The translations under genes were made by a program, and so were the position numbers. DNA of 27,072 bases from CAYTLQ01 sp964438715 (GTDB lineage Bacteria; Bacteroidota; Ignavibacteria; Ignavibacteriales; Ignavibacteriaceae), in the NCBI GenBank assembly GCA_964438715.1, contig CAYTLQ010000016.1, forward strand, positions 1-27,072. The letters run 5' to 3'. Below are positions 4,809 to 13,277 of this stretch, piece after piece. The notes under the pieces are model-generated. The model ran no database searches. It was not told where the DNA came from and worked only from the letters and a program-made list of their open reading frames with translations. Position 1 is the stretch's first letter; every line of letters begins with the position of its first letter.

Positions 4809-6419
4809 TTAACTACTTTTTTCCTCAGTTTTAACATCAACCGGAATTTCCGGTCGTACCAGAACAACTTCCTCCCTTAAGAGAGCAACCTGACCGGGAT
4901 TCATTCCTTTTTTTTTCACGACATATTTTTTTTGAGTAAAGACCACAGGGACAACACCGGCAGTTTTTGCTTTGCTGAAATATGCCGCTATAGATGCTGC
5001 AAGTTTAATGATATTTTTAGGAACAGGTACGCCTTTTGTATTATTACGAATAATAACATGCGAACCGGAAACCCCCCGTGCATGAAGCCATATATCTTCC
5101 TGTCGTGCAAAACGAAGTGTCAGCTCATCATTATTCTTGCTGTCTTTTCCAACATAGAGCATAAAACCGCCCGGTAGAAGAAATTTCCGGAATTTGTTCC
5201 CCTCGTCAGCATTTCCTTTAACTTTTGAATCAGAGGAAATTTTGGAACCTAAGATTTGAGAGTGTAATTCATTTTTAGACATATTTTCAAGTTTTGTTAT
5301 GGAATCATTAGTCTCTTCAAGTCGCTTCTTTATAACCGGAATTTCATTCAGCGCTTTTTGAAAAGTTATTTTTGCCTGTCTGCTTTTTTTGAAATATTCC
5401 TCAGCATTTTGTTCAGGAGTGAGGTCTTTTGCTAATTCAATTGTTATCATACCTTGCTGAAAAATATTTTCAACCTGAATTGATGTAAGTCCACGCTTTA
5501 ATTTACCCATATTTATCAACAATAATTCAGCTTTTATCCTGTTTTCTTCACTTTTATCACCATTGAAAACCAATGATTCCAGTTGAGCTAATTTTTTTTC
5601 GAGATAATCACGATCTTTGCGAAGTTTTGTTACAATTGACGATTCTGATTTTCGAACCGAACTTAAACTTCCTTGTAAACGCCGATATTCTTTATATATT
5701 GCAGTAACTGAATCAGACACTGCTAAAATATATTTCTCCTCAGACAAAATTTCGGGTAATATTCTCATCTTCTCATTTGGGATAGCCACAACACATAATC
5801 TGCTATTCAATGTATGGGTTATAAAATTTTTGAGCCGTTGCACTCCATAGTCATCACTTGAAAACACCTGAAGTTTATCAAAAAGAGAAGAATTGATGTA
5901 TGGAAAAATTTGTCGTATTTCTCCCTCGGTTTGAGGCATTTCCTTAATGTTATTTGGAAGTAAGGATGATATTTCTTCCATGTCCTGACTGAGACCTTTT
6001 TGTAATAATTCATCACTTACTTCTACACTTTTCAGGAATGGGAGTGAAATACCATTTTCCTGAAGAAAAATCAAATTGCCTTTGTGTGAGCGAAGAAAGG
6101 CTAATAATTTACCAGTTGTTGTATCTAATCGCAGGATTCTGTCATTTTTATGTATTTTTACTGAAATAATTTCACAGGGAAGAAATGAGCTAAAGAAATT
6201 AATTGTATTCTTTTTTGCACGGAAAAATTTTTCGTACATATTGAGAAAAGAGCCTTCTGCCAGAAAACTCATCTCTAACCAACGCTGTAAACCCTCGCTT
6301 TCAATACTCAGTACAATTTTGTCCTTTTCCTGAGAAAAGGCTGAAGTAAGATGTCCGCCTTTTAAAAAGTTGAAGTTCTCAAATAAAAAGCGTCTTATGA
6401 GCAGATAATTGTTAATCAT
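4809..6419 (-). CDS. rqcH: NFACT-family protein (RqcH / Rqc2-like ribosome quality control factor)
   Basis: A 536-residue protein with the NFACT layout: N-terminal NFACT-N (about 1-230), two coiled-coil stretches (about 240-285 and 340-385), and C-terminal NFACT-R/DUF814 (about 408-510) with the hallmark DIWLHARGVSGSHVII at 442-457. RqcH binds stalled 50S subunits carrying peptidyl-tRNA and recruits tRNA-Ala to add alanine tails that mark the chain for degradation. The Asp-Arg pair needed for tailing in Bacillus subtilis is present as Asp93-Arg94 (KNDRILRL), suggesting a tailing-competent protein. The C-terminus after 515 is a short charged tail. It is divergent from the PASTA operon with 53 bp between starts. 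Fibronectin-binding names used for this family in databases should not be taken as function. Confidence 0.92.
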   Translation of the reverse strand: MINNYLLIRRFLFENFNFLKGGHLTSAFSQEKDKIVLSIESEGLQRWLEMSFLAEGSFLNMYEKFFRAKKNTINFFSSFLPCEIISVKIHKNDRILRLDTTTGKLLAFLRSHKGNLIFLQENGISLPFLKSVEVSDELLQKGLSQDMEEISSLLPNNIKEMPQTEGEIRQIFPYINSSLFDKLQVFSSDDYGVQRLKNFITHTLNSRLCVVAIPNEKMRILPEILSEEKYILAVSDSVTAIYKEYRRLQGSLSSVRKSESSIVTKLRKDRDYLEKKLAQLESLVFNGDKSEENRIKAELLLINMGKLKRGLTSIQVENIFQQGMITIELAKDLTPEQNAEEYFKKSRQAKITFQKALNEIPVIKKRLEETNDSITKLENMSKNELHSQILGSKISSDSKVKGNADEGNKFRKFLLPGGFMLYVGKDSKNNDELTLRFARQEDIWLHARGVSGSHVIIRNNTKGVPVPKNIIKLAASIAAYFSKAKTAGVVPVVFTQKKYVVKKKGMNPGQVALLREEVVLVRPEIPVDVKTEEKSS

Positions 6420-6472
6420 ATTGTAAAATTTTGATGTGACAAATTACGGTATTTGCCTTATATATTGCTACA

Positions 6473-7282
6473 ATGAATACTTTAGAAATTGATAAAAAAA
6501 CTTCGGTTAATTATATTTCGATAATGAAAAAATCTAATCTAAAATCTATACTCCAAAAGCTCCTTTATATTCTCATCGGGATTTTCATTTTTTATGCGGT
6601 TTTTAATTATTTGTTATTACCTTGGTATGTTTACTCAGCAGAAGTCAGTGTGCCTAAAGTTATTGGCTTAAGCGTCGAAGATGCACTTGAAAAATTAGAG
6701 AATTCTGATCTTGAACCTATTCTTGGGGATACCGTATTTAACCGTGACTTTAAGAAGGGTACAATTATGTACCAGAAACCTCTTGCCAATGATATTGTAA
6801 AAAAAGGCAGAAGAATTTACCTAATGGTAAGTGGGGGAGAGCCGATGGTTACAGTTCCGGCTCTGATTGGTAAATCGGTTACCGATGCAAAACTTTCATT
6901 GGAAAGGGTAGGATTAAAATTAGGCGAAATCACTTACATTTCATCAAATACCCCGAAGGATGTTATTATATCTCAGGAATTTGCACCCGGCTATTCTGTG
7001 AAAAAAGGTCTTGCTGTTGGAGTTAGTATCAGTTTGGGAATAGTTGAAGGGAATATAGAAGTACCAAATCTTATTGGAAAACCATTATCTGAAGCGGAAC
7101 AAATACTCATATCTCTCGAATTAAAACCGGGCAAACTTAATTTTCAGCCTTCATCAAACCTTTTGCCCAACACCATAATTGACCAATATCCATTATTTGG
7201 GACCAAACTTAATAAAGGCGACAAGGTAGATTTATTTATTACAAAACAGTCTGATAAAGAAACAGAGGAATTACCCGAATGA
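6473..7282 (+). CDS. Membrane-anchored protein with three PASTA domains
   Basis: A 269-residue protein (252 if the second Met at 6524, MKKSNLK, is the start; neither has a clear ribosome binding site). A short basic N-terminus precedes one membrane helix (about 30-52), followed by three extracytoplasmic PASTA repeats: VPKVIGLSVEDALEKL (about 61-122), VPALIGKSVTDAKLSL (about 128-190) and VPNLIGKPLSEAEQIL (about 196-260). PASTA domains are known to bind muropeptides or peptidoglycan fragments, usually on Ser/Thr kinases or penicillin-binding proteins; here no kinase or transpeptidase domain is attached. It heads a tightly packed operon, overlapping rpe by ATGA. I infer a cell-wall sensing or scaffold role in the periplasm. 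Confidence 0.9.
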   Translation: MNTLEIDKKTSVNYISIMKKSNLKSILQKLLYILIGIFIFYAVFNYLLLPWYVYSAEVSVPKVIGLSVEDALEKLENSDLEPILGDTVFNRDFKKGTIMYQKPLANDIVKKGRRIYLMVSGGEPMVTVPALIGKSVTDAKLSLERVGLKLGEITYISSNTPKDVIISQEFAPGYSVKKGLAVGVSISLGIVEGNIEVPNLIGKPLSEAEQILISLELKPGKLNFQPSSNLLPNTIIDQYPLFGTKLNKGDKVDLFITKQSDKETEELPE

Positions 7283-7935
7283 AAAAGAAAATTGCTCCAT
7301 CAATTCTTTCGGCTGATTTCTCAAATCTTGGTCAGCAAATTCGAATGGTGGAAATGGCAGGAGCGGACATGATTCATTGTGATGTTATGGATGGACAGTT
7401 CGTACCAAATCTCACATTTGGTCCAATGGTCGTCTCTGCAGTTAATAAAATCACGAATATGCCGCTTGATGTACATCTTATGATTAATACTCCTGAAAAT
7501 ATTGTTGAATCGTTCAGGGATGCGGGTGCGGATTTTATAACTGTTCATCAGGAGGCGGTAATACATTTAGACAGGCTCATTCATAGAATTAAAAGCCTTG
7601 GTTGTAAAGCAGGAGTCTCTATAAATCCATCCACTCCGGTCTCCAGTCTGGATGAAGTGCTGGAGATTGCTGATCTGATTTTAATAATGTCAGTAAATCC
7701 CGGATTTGGGGGACAGAAATTTATTGCCAATTCTTTACGAAAAATAGAATACCTAAGTAGTAAGAAAATAAAGCAAAATCTTACTTACGAAATTGAAATA
7801 GACGGCGGAATTACCCTCGATACTATAAAACAAGCTTCTGATGCCGGTTGTGAGGTGTTTGTAGCCGGTTCAGCTATCTTTCATAAGGAAAATATTCCTG
7901 AAGCAATACTACAACTAAAAAAATTGATCGAATAA
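7279..7935 (+). CDS. rpe: Ribulose-phosphate 3-epimerase
   Basis: A 218-residue TIM-barrel enzyme that interconverts ribulose 5-phosphate and xylulose 5-phosphate in the pentose phosphate pathway. Motifs run APSILSADFSNLG (6-18), HCDVMDGQFVPNLTFGP (33-49), DVHLMI (64-69), MSVNPGFGGQKF (137-148) and EIDGGI (173-178). The metal ligands of the family correspond to His33, Asp35, His66 and Asp175. It starts inside the end of the PASTA gene (ATGA overlap), so the two are translationally coupled. PASTA-gene and rpe adjacency recalls the prkC-rsgA-rpe order of Firmicutes, which is a comparison from memory rather than a tested homology. Confidence 0.97.
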   Translation: MKKKIAPSILSADFSNLGQQIRMVEMAGADMIHCDVMDGQFVPNLTFGPMVVSAVNKITNMPLDVHLMINTPENIVESFRDAGADFITVHQEAVIHLDRLIHRIKSLGCKAGVSINPSTPVSSLDEVLEIADLILIMSVNPGFGGQKFIANSLRKIEYLSSKKIKQNLTYEIEIDGGITLDTIKQASDAGCEVFVAGSAIFHKENIPEAILQLKKLIE

Positions 7936-7953
7936 TAACTTAAAAAGGAATTT

Positions 7954-9114
7954 ATGCGACTCGCGTTGATTGGCGGAAATATTGTTACCCCGTTCCGAAT
8001 GGTTAAACAAGGGGCGATTGTTACTGAATATGATCTTATTTCAAATTTAGGTAAAATGCAGGATGTTGAAATACCTGATAATACTGAGACTTTCGATGTC
8101 AGCGGAAAAATTGTTGCTCCGGGATTCGTTGACTTACTTGTACATGGTGGTGGTGGTTATGGTTTCGCCGACGAAAGCGAAGAAAGTATTGAGAAAGTTA
8201 GCCAATATTTTTTACAGCATGGCTCAACAACAATACTGGCTTCGCTTTTTGCAAAACCACGCAATCAATTACTCGATGACTTAAGCAGAGTTTCAGAATA
8301 CATTATCGCACACCCTCGCTCCAATATTCATGGCATTCATATGGAAGGACCTTACCTCAATAAGGAGTTAAAAGGTGCCATGAATGAGGGCTATCTCTGG
8401 ACTCCCTCTGTTGAATCATGGGAGGCGATGTGGGAAGCATCTCGTGGACTCATCAAAATTATGACTATCGCACCTGAACTGCCCGGAGCCATAGATGTGA
8501 TGAGAGCGGCAGCTAAAAGAGGCGTTGTACTCTCTATTGGGCATTCTACAGCAACTTATGATGAAATTGAATTAGCGATTGATAATGGAGCCGCGCATGT
8601 AACTCATATATTTAACGCGATGAAACCATTCCATCACAGAAAACCGGGTGTTGCGTTGGGCGCTTTGCTCAGGAATGAGCTCAAAATCGAACTTATCGCC
8701 GATGCTTTACATGTGCATCCGGCTGTAATGGAACTATTACTAAAATTGAAAGGACCCGCCGGGATTATTCTGATTACTGACTCAATTAGAGCAGGCGGAA
8801 TGCACGAGGGTGAGTATGAATTTGCTGACCAAAAAGTGTACATGAAGGAACAAAAAGCATTTTTAGAAGATGGTACGCTAGCCGGAAGTACCTTAACACT
8901 CAACATTGCTGTGAAAAATATGATTGAAAAAGCGAATGCAAAGGTAACAGAAGCTTTCAGAATGTCTTCTTTAAATGGTGCTAAAGTACTTAATCTGGAA
9001 AATAAAAAGGGAATATTAGCCGTAGGAAAGGTCGCAGACATTGTTGTTTTGGATAAAGATTATTCAGTGGATATGACAATTCTTAATGGTAAAATTGTTT
9101 ATAAGAAGAGTTAA
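7954..9114 (+). CDS. nagA: N-acetylglucosamine-6-phosphate deacetylase
   Basis: A 386-residue amidohydrolase that removes acetate from N-acetylglucosamine 6-phosphate, producing the substrate of NagB. Seen motifs: GFVDLLVHGGGG (57-68), HGIHMEGPYL (126-135, metal ligand Glu131), SIGHSTA (194-200, His197), VTHIFNAM (216-223, His218), DALHVHP (250-256) and ITDSIRAGG (274-282, catalytic Asp276). The HxH of binuclear amidohydrolases reads Leu62-Val-His64, losing the first His; the Escherichia coli enzyme lacks both and uses one metal, so a mononuclear site is likely. A good ribosome binding site (AAAAAGGAA) sits 7 bp before the start. It lies in the PASTA-rpe operon, apart from nagB. Confidence 0.96.
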   Translation: MRLALIGGNIVTPFRMVKQGAIVTEYDLISNLGKMQDVEIPDNTETFDVSGKIVAPGFVDLLVHGGGGYGFADESEESIEKVSQYFLQHGSTTILASLFAKPRNQLLDDLSRVSEYIIAHPRSNIHGIHMEGPYLNKELKGAMNEGYLWTPSVESWEAMWEASRGLIKIMTIAPELPGAIDVMRAAAKRGVVLSIGHSTATYDEIELAIDNGAAHVTHIFNAMKPFHHRKPGVALGALLRNELKIELIADALHVHPAVMELLLKLKGPAGIILITDSIRAGGMHEGEYEFADQKVYMKEQKAFLEDGTLAGSTLTLNIAVKNMIEKANAKVTEAFRMSSLNGAKVLNLENKKGILAVGKVADIVVLDKDYSVDMTILNGKIVYKKS

Positions 9115-9155
9115 TAGAAAATTGGTTATTAAACTATGAACCTTCAAAGGCTGAT

Positions 9156-10307
9156 TTGAAATTAAAGCAGATTGTATTCAAACCGGCGTTTTGGGATTCT
9201 CCATTTGCTGTAAAATTTTATTCAGATAAATACGGAATCGATAAATTAAATTCAGCGATATTGTTCGGCGTTGAAATGATCTTGCCGGAAGCATTTGCTC
9301 TTACTTTTTCCGAGCCCAATGATATATTCACCGGTAATACTGCATTAAGAAGTAATTTCCGTTACAAACTCATATTAGCAAAAAATATTTCAGAATTACG
9401 GGAAAAACTCCATTACTTAGTTGCAAAATTATCGGCATTTAATCTTTTTCCGATTTCAGAAGAATTAATAAATTCATCAACAAGTTACTATTTATACTCT
9501 CCAGCGGAGCCGCGAATCATGGGTATCGTGAATGTTACACCGGATTCATTTTCTGACGGTGGAAAATACTTTACTACAGATAAAGCGGTAGAGCACGCTT
9601 TAAAATTGCTCGATGAAGGAGCAGAAATTATAGACATAGGAGGGGAATCAAGTCGTCCCGGTAGTAGGCGAATTTCGGATGAGGAAGAGTTACAGCGTGT
9701 TATTCCGGTAATCGAAAAACTCCTTAATATTCGTCCGGACACTCTGATCTCAATAGACACAATGAAGGCAAGTGTGGCTAAAGAAGCCCTTTCTGCAGGC
9801 GCAAGAATTGTGAACGATATTTCCTCTGGTAATTACGAAGAAGAAATAATAGAAATCTGTCGTCAATTCGATGCAACATATATAGCCATGCACATGCTTG
9901 GATTGCCTGACACTATGCAAAATAATCCGCATTATGATGATGTGGTAGCAGAAATTTATTACTACCTTGCAGGCAAAGTTAAGGAATTTACATCCCGGGG
10001 AATTAAGGACATATATATTGATCCGGGAATTGGATTTGGTAAGACGGTTTTTCATAACCTTAAAATCCTTCATCATCTTAAAGAGTTTCTTGGAATAGGT
10101 GTTCCTTTAGTTATAGGTATTTCCAGAAAATCTTTTATTGGAAAAATCCTTGGTCTGGAGGTAGAAGAGAGAGATAATCCCGGAATGGTAGTTGATACAT
10201 TTGCCAGACTTCAAGGCGTAAGTGTGATAAGAACACATAATGTTAAGAAAACGAAAATGGCTTTAACAATGATTTCAGCACTTAGTAATCCAGGTGCGTA
10301 TGCTTAG
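9156..10307 (+). CDS. folP: Dihydropteroate synthase with N-terminal extension
   Basis: A 383-residue protein that joins p-aminobenzoate to 6-hydroxymethyl-dihydropterin pyrophosphate in folate synthesis. The catalytic TIM barrel occupies about 118-383: MGIVNVTPDSFSDGG (122-136), DIGGESSRPGS, SIDTMKASVA, NDISSG, IYIDPGIGFGKT, GISRKSFIG and the closing RTHNVKKTK. About 115 residues precede the barrel, unlike the roughly 280-residue standard enzyme; Helicobacter-type enzymes of about 380 residues also carry an extension. The TTG start at 9156 is supported by AAAGG at 9146-9150. Its last 14 bases overlap cdaA, a neighbourhood common in Bacteroidota. Confidence 0.94.
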   Translation: MKLKQIVFKPAFWDSPFAVKFYSDKYGIDKLNSAILFGVEMILPEAFALTFSEPNDIFTGNTALRSNFRYKLILAKNISELREKLHYLVAKLSAFNLFPISEELINSSTSYYLYSPAEPRIMGIVNVTPDSFSDGGKYFTTDKAVEHALKLLDEGAEIIDIGGESSRPGSRRISDEEELQRVIPVIEKLLNIRPDTLISIDTMKASVAKEALSAGARIVNDISSGNYEEEIIEICRQFDATYIAMHMLGLPDTMQNNPHYDDVVAEIYYYLAGKVKEFTSRGIKDIYIDPGIGFGKTVFHNLKILHHLKEFLGIGVPLVIGISRKSFIGKILGLEVEERDNPGMVVDTFARLQGVSVIRTHNVKKTKMALTMISALSNPGAYA

Positions 10308-11121
10308 TTTGTTTAAAATCGGTTTTCTGGAAATTACTCTTCTGGATGTACTGGATATCGCTATCGTTGCTTATATACTTTATAAATTATATTCTTTACT
10401 GAAAGGGACCATTGGTTTTCAAATATTCCTCGGATTAATATTTGTTTTTGTCCTTTCGTTTACTGCACAACTTACAAATCTCAAAGCGCTTAGCTGGTTA
10501 TTAAAACTCCTCACCGATATATGGATTGTAGCGTTTATAATTTTATTTCAACCGGAAATACGAAGACTGTTGGTTATATTAGCGAGAAGCCCGATATTAC
10601 GATGGAGCACCAGAGGTGAATCGATAAAAAACATTAATATTTTAGTAGATACTGCATTTGAGTTATCACAGCATCAGCATGGCGCTCTCATTGTGGTTAT
10701 TAAATCATCGGGAATCCGTGGATTCAGTGAAACCGGTGAGATTCTCAATGCTAAATTGAGTAAAGATTTACTGCGGTCAATATTCTATCCTCGTTCTGCA
10801 CTTCACGATGGTGCAGTTATAATCAACAAAGGGATAATCGAAGCGGCCAGATGTACCTTACCACTATCAGCAACAACTATGATTCAAGATGAGGCGCTTG
10901 GTATGCGACATAGGGCAGGGCTCGGAATATCTGAACAGGCAGATGTGATAAGTATTATTGTTTCAGAAGAAACCGGTGGTATTGCACTTGCTGAAAATGG
11001 TTTTTTAACGAAAGGCCTTTCAAAAGATAGTTTACGAAGTCGTTTAATTAAAGCGCTTCCACCTCCAAAGATGAAAAAGGTTCGTGAACAGGTTGAAGAC
11101 TTCCTTAAACAAGAAAACTAG
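10294..11121 (+). CDS. cdaA: Diadenylate cyclase (cyclic di-AMP synthase)
   Basis: A 275-residue membrane enzyme that makes the second messenger cyclic di-AMP from two ATP. Three hydrophobic helices (about 15-34, 42-60, 72-88) precede a DisA_N (DAC) domain at about 115-255 with the diagnostic DGA (172-174) and RHR (205-207) motifs and the SEETGGIA stretch. This is the CdaA layout rather than DisA. It overlaps folP and the next gene starts within its end, so it belongs to the PASTA-rpe-nagA-folP unit. Cyclic di-AMP controls potassium and osmotic balance and cell-wall stress in other bacteria. The start may be GTG 10294 or ATG 10300. No cdaR-like regulator gene accompanies it. Confidence 0.95.
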   Translation: MRMLSLFKIGFLEITLLDVLDIAIVAYILYKLYSLLKGTIGFQIFLGLIFVFVLSFTAQLTNLKALSWLLKLLTDIWIVAFIILFQPEIRRLLVILARSPILRWSTRGESIKNINILVDTAFELSQHQHGALIVVIKSSGIRGFSETGEILNAKLSKDLLRSIFYPRSALHDGAVIINKGIIEAARCTLPLSATTMIQDEALGMRHRAGLGISEQADVISIIVSEETGGIALAENGFLTKGLSKDSLRSRLIKALPPPKMKKVREQVEDFLKQEN

Positions 11122-11758
11122 TGTAATTATACCCGTTTTTAATGAAGAAGGATTTTTGGGTAAGGTTGTTTCCGAGGTACTACCTTATGCTGATACAGTA
11201 ATTATTGTTGATGATGGCTGTACTGATAATTCAATTTCCGAAATTCCAACTGATTCAAAAATTCATATTATACGGCATGATAAAAATAGAGGTAAGGGTT
11301 TTGCCTTACGATCAGGATTTGAATTTGTCCTCTCTGAAGGATTTCAGTATCTTATTACACTTGATGCAGATTTGCAACATCCCCCTTCTCTTATACCGCA
11401 ATTTATTAATGCCCTCGATACTAAAGATATCATTGTCGGTGCCAGAAGCAGAGATTTACAAATTATGCCAATTCATCGAATTGCCAGTAATTATCTGACA
11501 AGTAAAATATTATCGTACAAATTAAATGTACCTATTCTTGATAGCCAATGTGGGTTTCGTGCTTTCCGATGCGACATTTTGAGATCCATAATGCCAAAGA
11601 GAACAGGATTTGAGGCAGAAACTGAAATGCTGATTTATGCCGCAAAATCGGGACTTCGAATAGGTTTTATTGAAATTCCCACTATCTATGGCAAAGAGAA
11701 GAGTAAAATGCGTTCAATGAAGACAATTTTTGAATTTATTAAATTAGTCATTCAATAA
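11084..11758 (+). CDS. Family 2 glycosyltransferase (polyprenyl-phosphate sugar transferase-like)
   Basis: A 224-residue protein with the GT-A fold of GT2 enzymes: TSVIIPVFNEEGFLG (12-26), IIVDDGCTDNS (nucleotide-sugar binding), DADLQHPP (DxD-type metal site), VGARSRD, SQCGFRAF and GFEAETEML. This set is typical of the dolichyl/undecaprenyl-phosphate glucosyl- or mannosyltransferase subgroup (DPM1-like). There is no C-terminal membrane domain, so it would act at the inner face of the membrane. The GTG start at 11084 lies inside cdaA (38-bp overlap). The sugar and acceptor cannot be read from sequence; a role in envelope glycan synthesis is inferred. Confidence 0.88.
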   Translation: MNRLKTSLNKKTSVIIPVFNEEGFLGKVVSEVLPYADTVIIVDDGCTDNSISEIPTDSKIHIIRHDKNRGKGFALRSGFEFVLSEGFQYLITLDADLQHPPSLIPQFINALDTKDIIVGARSRDLQIMPIHRIASNYLTSKILSYKLNVPILDSQCGFRAFRCDILRSIMPKRTGFEAETEMLIYAAKSGLRIGFIEIPTIYGKEKSKMRSMKTIFEFIKLVIQ

Positions 11759-11772
11759 TTCAGGAGAGAATC

Positions 11773-12447
11773 ATGAAGCTTCGTTATCTTTCTCATTCAG
11801 GGTTTCAATTAACAACAGGCGGTACAATTATCTTGATTGATCCTTTCATTGAAGGCAATCCTGTTGCGCCGGTTAAAGTTAAAGATTTGCGTGCTGATTA
11901 TATTATTATCACCCATGGTCACGGAGATCATATAGGTGATTCATTTAAGATTGCAGATAAAGACAAAACAGTATTTATTTGTGTAAATGAACTGGCAGAA
12001 TATTGCCATTCAAAAGGCTTTAAAGCTCATAATATGCATATCGGGGGAGCACATAATTTTGAATTTGGAAGGGTGAAATTTACAATTGCGCACCATGGTT
12101 CTGTTACATCCGATGGAGTTTATTGCGGAGAACCATCAGGCGTGCTTATTACAGCGGAAGGAAAAACAATTTATCACACCGGTGATACCGGACTTTTTTA
12201 TGATATGAAATTAATCGGGGAGATAAACAAAATTGATTATATGGGTTTACCAATTGGTGATAATTTTACAATGGGAATAGATGATGCAGTAAAGGCGGTG
12301 GAACTTGCTAATCCACAATTTGCGATACCCATGCATTATAACACTTTTCCTGTTATAGCGGCCGATCCTGTTGAATTCTCTATAAAACTAGAGAATATCG
12401 GGAAAAAGTGTAAAATCATGAATTTTGGTGAAGAGATAGAAATATAA
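11773..12447 (+). CDS. UPF0173-type metal-dependent hydrolase (metallo-beta-lactamase fold)
   Basis: A 224-residue single-domain protein of the metallo-beta-lactamase superfamily, close in layout to the UPF0173/YtkL and UlaG-like group. Zinc-site motifs: THGHGDHIGD (47-56; His48, His50, Asp52, His53), AHHG (106-109), HTGDTGLF with its Asp ligand, and a C-terminal MHYNTFP His. The substrate of this family is not known. A strong ribosome binding site (AGGAGAG, from 11762) lies five bases before the start, and the gene is 14 bp after the glycosyltransferase, making it the probable last gene of the operon. A 70-bp AT-rich gap then precedes parA. Confidence 0.9.
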   Translation: MKLRYLSHSGFQLTTGGTIILIDPFIEGNPVAPVKVKDLRADYIIITHGHGDHIGDSFKIADKDKTVFICVNELAEYCHSKGFKAHNMHIGGAHNFEFGRVKFTIAHHGSVTSDGVYCGEPSGVLITAEGKTIYHTGDTGLFYDMKLIGEINKIDYMGLPIGDNFTMGIDDAVKAVELANPQFAIPMHYNTFPVIAADPVEFSIKLENIGKKCKIMNFGEEIEI

Positions 12448-12517
12448 AAATAGACCTGTTATCTTCCCGCCAATTTTTTATTTTTATAGTTTTTAATTTA
12501 ATTTTTATCAGTTCTAC

Positions 12518-13276
12518 ATGTCCAGAGTTATTGCGATTGCAAATCAGAAAGGAGGAGTAGGAAAAACTACTACCTCCATAAATTTATCCGCTTCTCTTGC
12601 TGTTGCCGAAAAGCGCACATTGCTTATTGATATTGATCCTCAAGGAAATGCTTCGTCAGGAATAAATATTTCCGCCGATGGGAACTCGATATATAACTTA
12701 TTAGTAGGGCAGATTGAAATATTCAAAGCTATTTCAACTACTCAGATTCCTTCACTTTCTATTATACCTGCTGATATACAACTCGTAGGCGCTGAAATTG
12801 AGCTAGTAGAAATACCACAACGCGAAAAAATTCTTCGCAATCATATCAACCAAATAAGAAACGATTACGAATATATTATTATCGATTGTCCTCCTTCATT
12901 AGGAATATTAACATTGAATGCGCTTACCTGTGCCGATTCTGTTTTAATTCCTGTTCAGTGTGAATATTTTGCGCTTGAAGGATTAGGTAAACTGCTAAAT
13001 ACTATAAATATTGTAAAACAAAATTTTAATGAAGCATTGACCCTTGAAGGTGTGTTATTAACAATGTTTGATACACGGTTGAAACTATCACAGCAAGTGG
13101 CTGATGAAGTTCGTCGGTTTTTCGGTGAGAAAGTTTTTGAGACCGTCATACACAGAAATGTAAAACTTTCTGAGGCACCAAGTTATGGTAAACCAATAAT
13201 AATGTATGATGCTCTTTCTCTTGGAGCAAAAAATTATATGTCTCTTGCTTCAGAACTTTTAAAGCGTAATTCATAA
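12518..13276 (+). CDS. parA: Chromosome partitioning ATPase ParA (Soj)
   Basis: A 252-residue ParA-family ATPase that, with ParB, moves newly copied origins apart. Deviant Walker A QKGGVGKTTTS at 10-20 (signature Lys11, catalytic Lys16), LIDIDPQGN at 36-44 (Walker A-prime) and YIIIDCPPS (Walker B) are all present. The length and lack of an N-terminal DNA-binding domain identify the chromosomal (type Ib) form. parB follows after one base. No consensus parS palindrome was seen by eye in the window. Confidence 0.96.
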   Translation: MSRVIAIANQKGGVGKTTTSINLSASLAVAEKRTLLIDIDPQGNASSGINISADGNSIYNLLVGQIEIFKAISTTQIPSLSIIPADIQLVGAEIELVEIPQREKILRNHINQIRNDYEYIIIDCPPSLGILTLNALTCADSVLIPVQCEYFALEGLGKLLNTINIVKQNFNEALTLEGVLLTMFDTRLKLSQQVADEVRRFFGEKVFETVIHRNVKLSEAPSYGKPIIMYDALSLGAKNYMSLASELLKRNS

Positions 13277-13277
13277 A

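Noticed and set aside
8634..9041. 135-residue ORF antisense to nagA
   Set aside because: It lies wholly within nagA, which is supported by catalytic motifs through this range, and shows no domain of its own.
12448..12517. parS site near parA
   Set aside because: I looked for the usual GTTNCACGTGNAAC-type palindrome around parAB and saw none; a motif scan of the genome would be needed.
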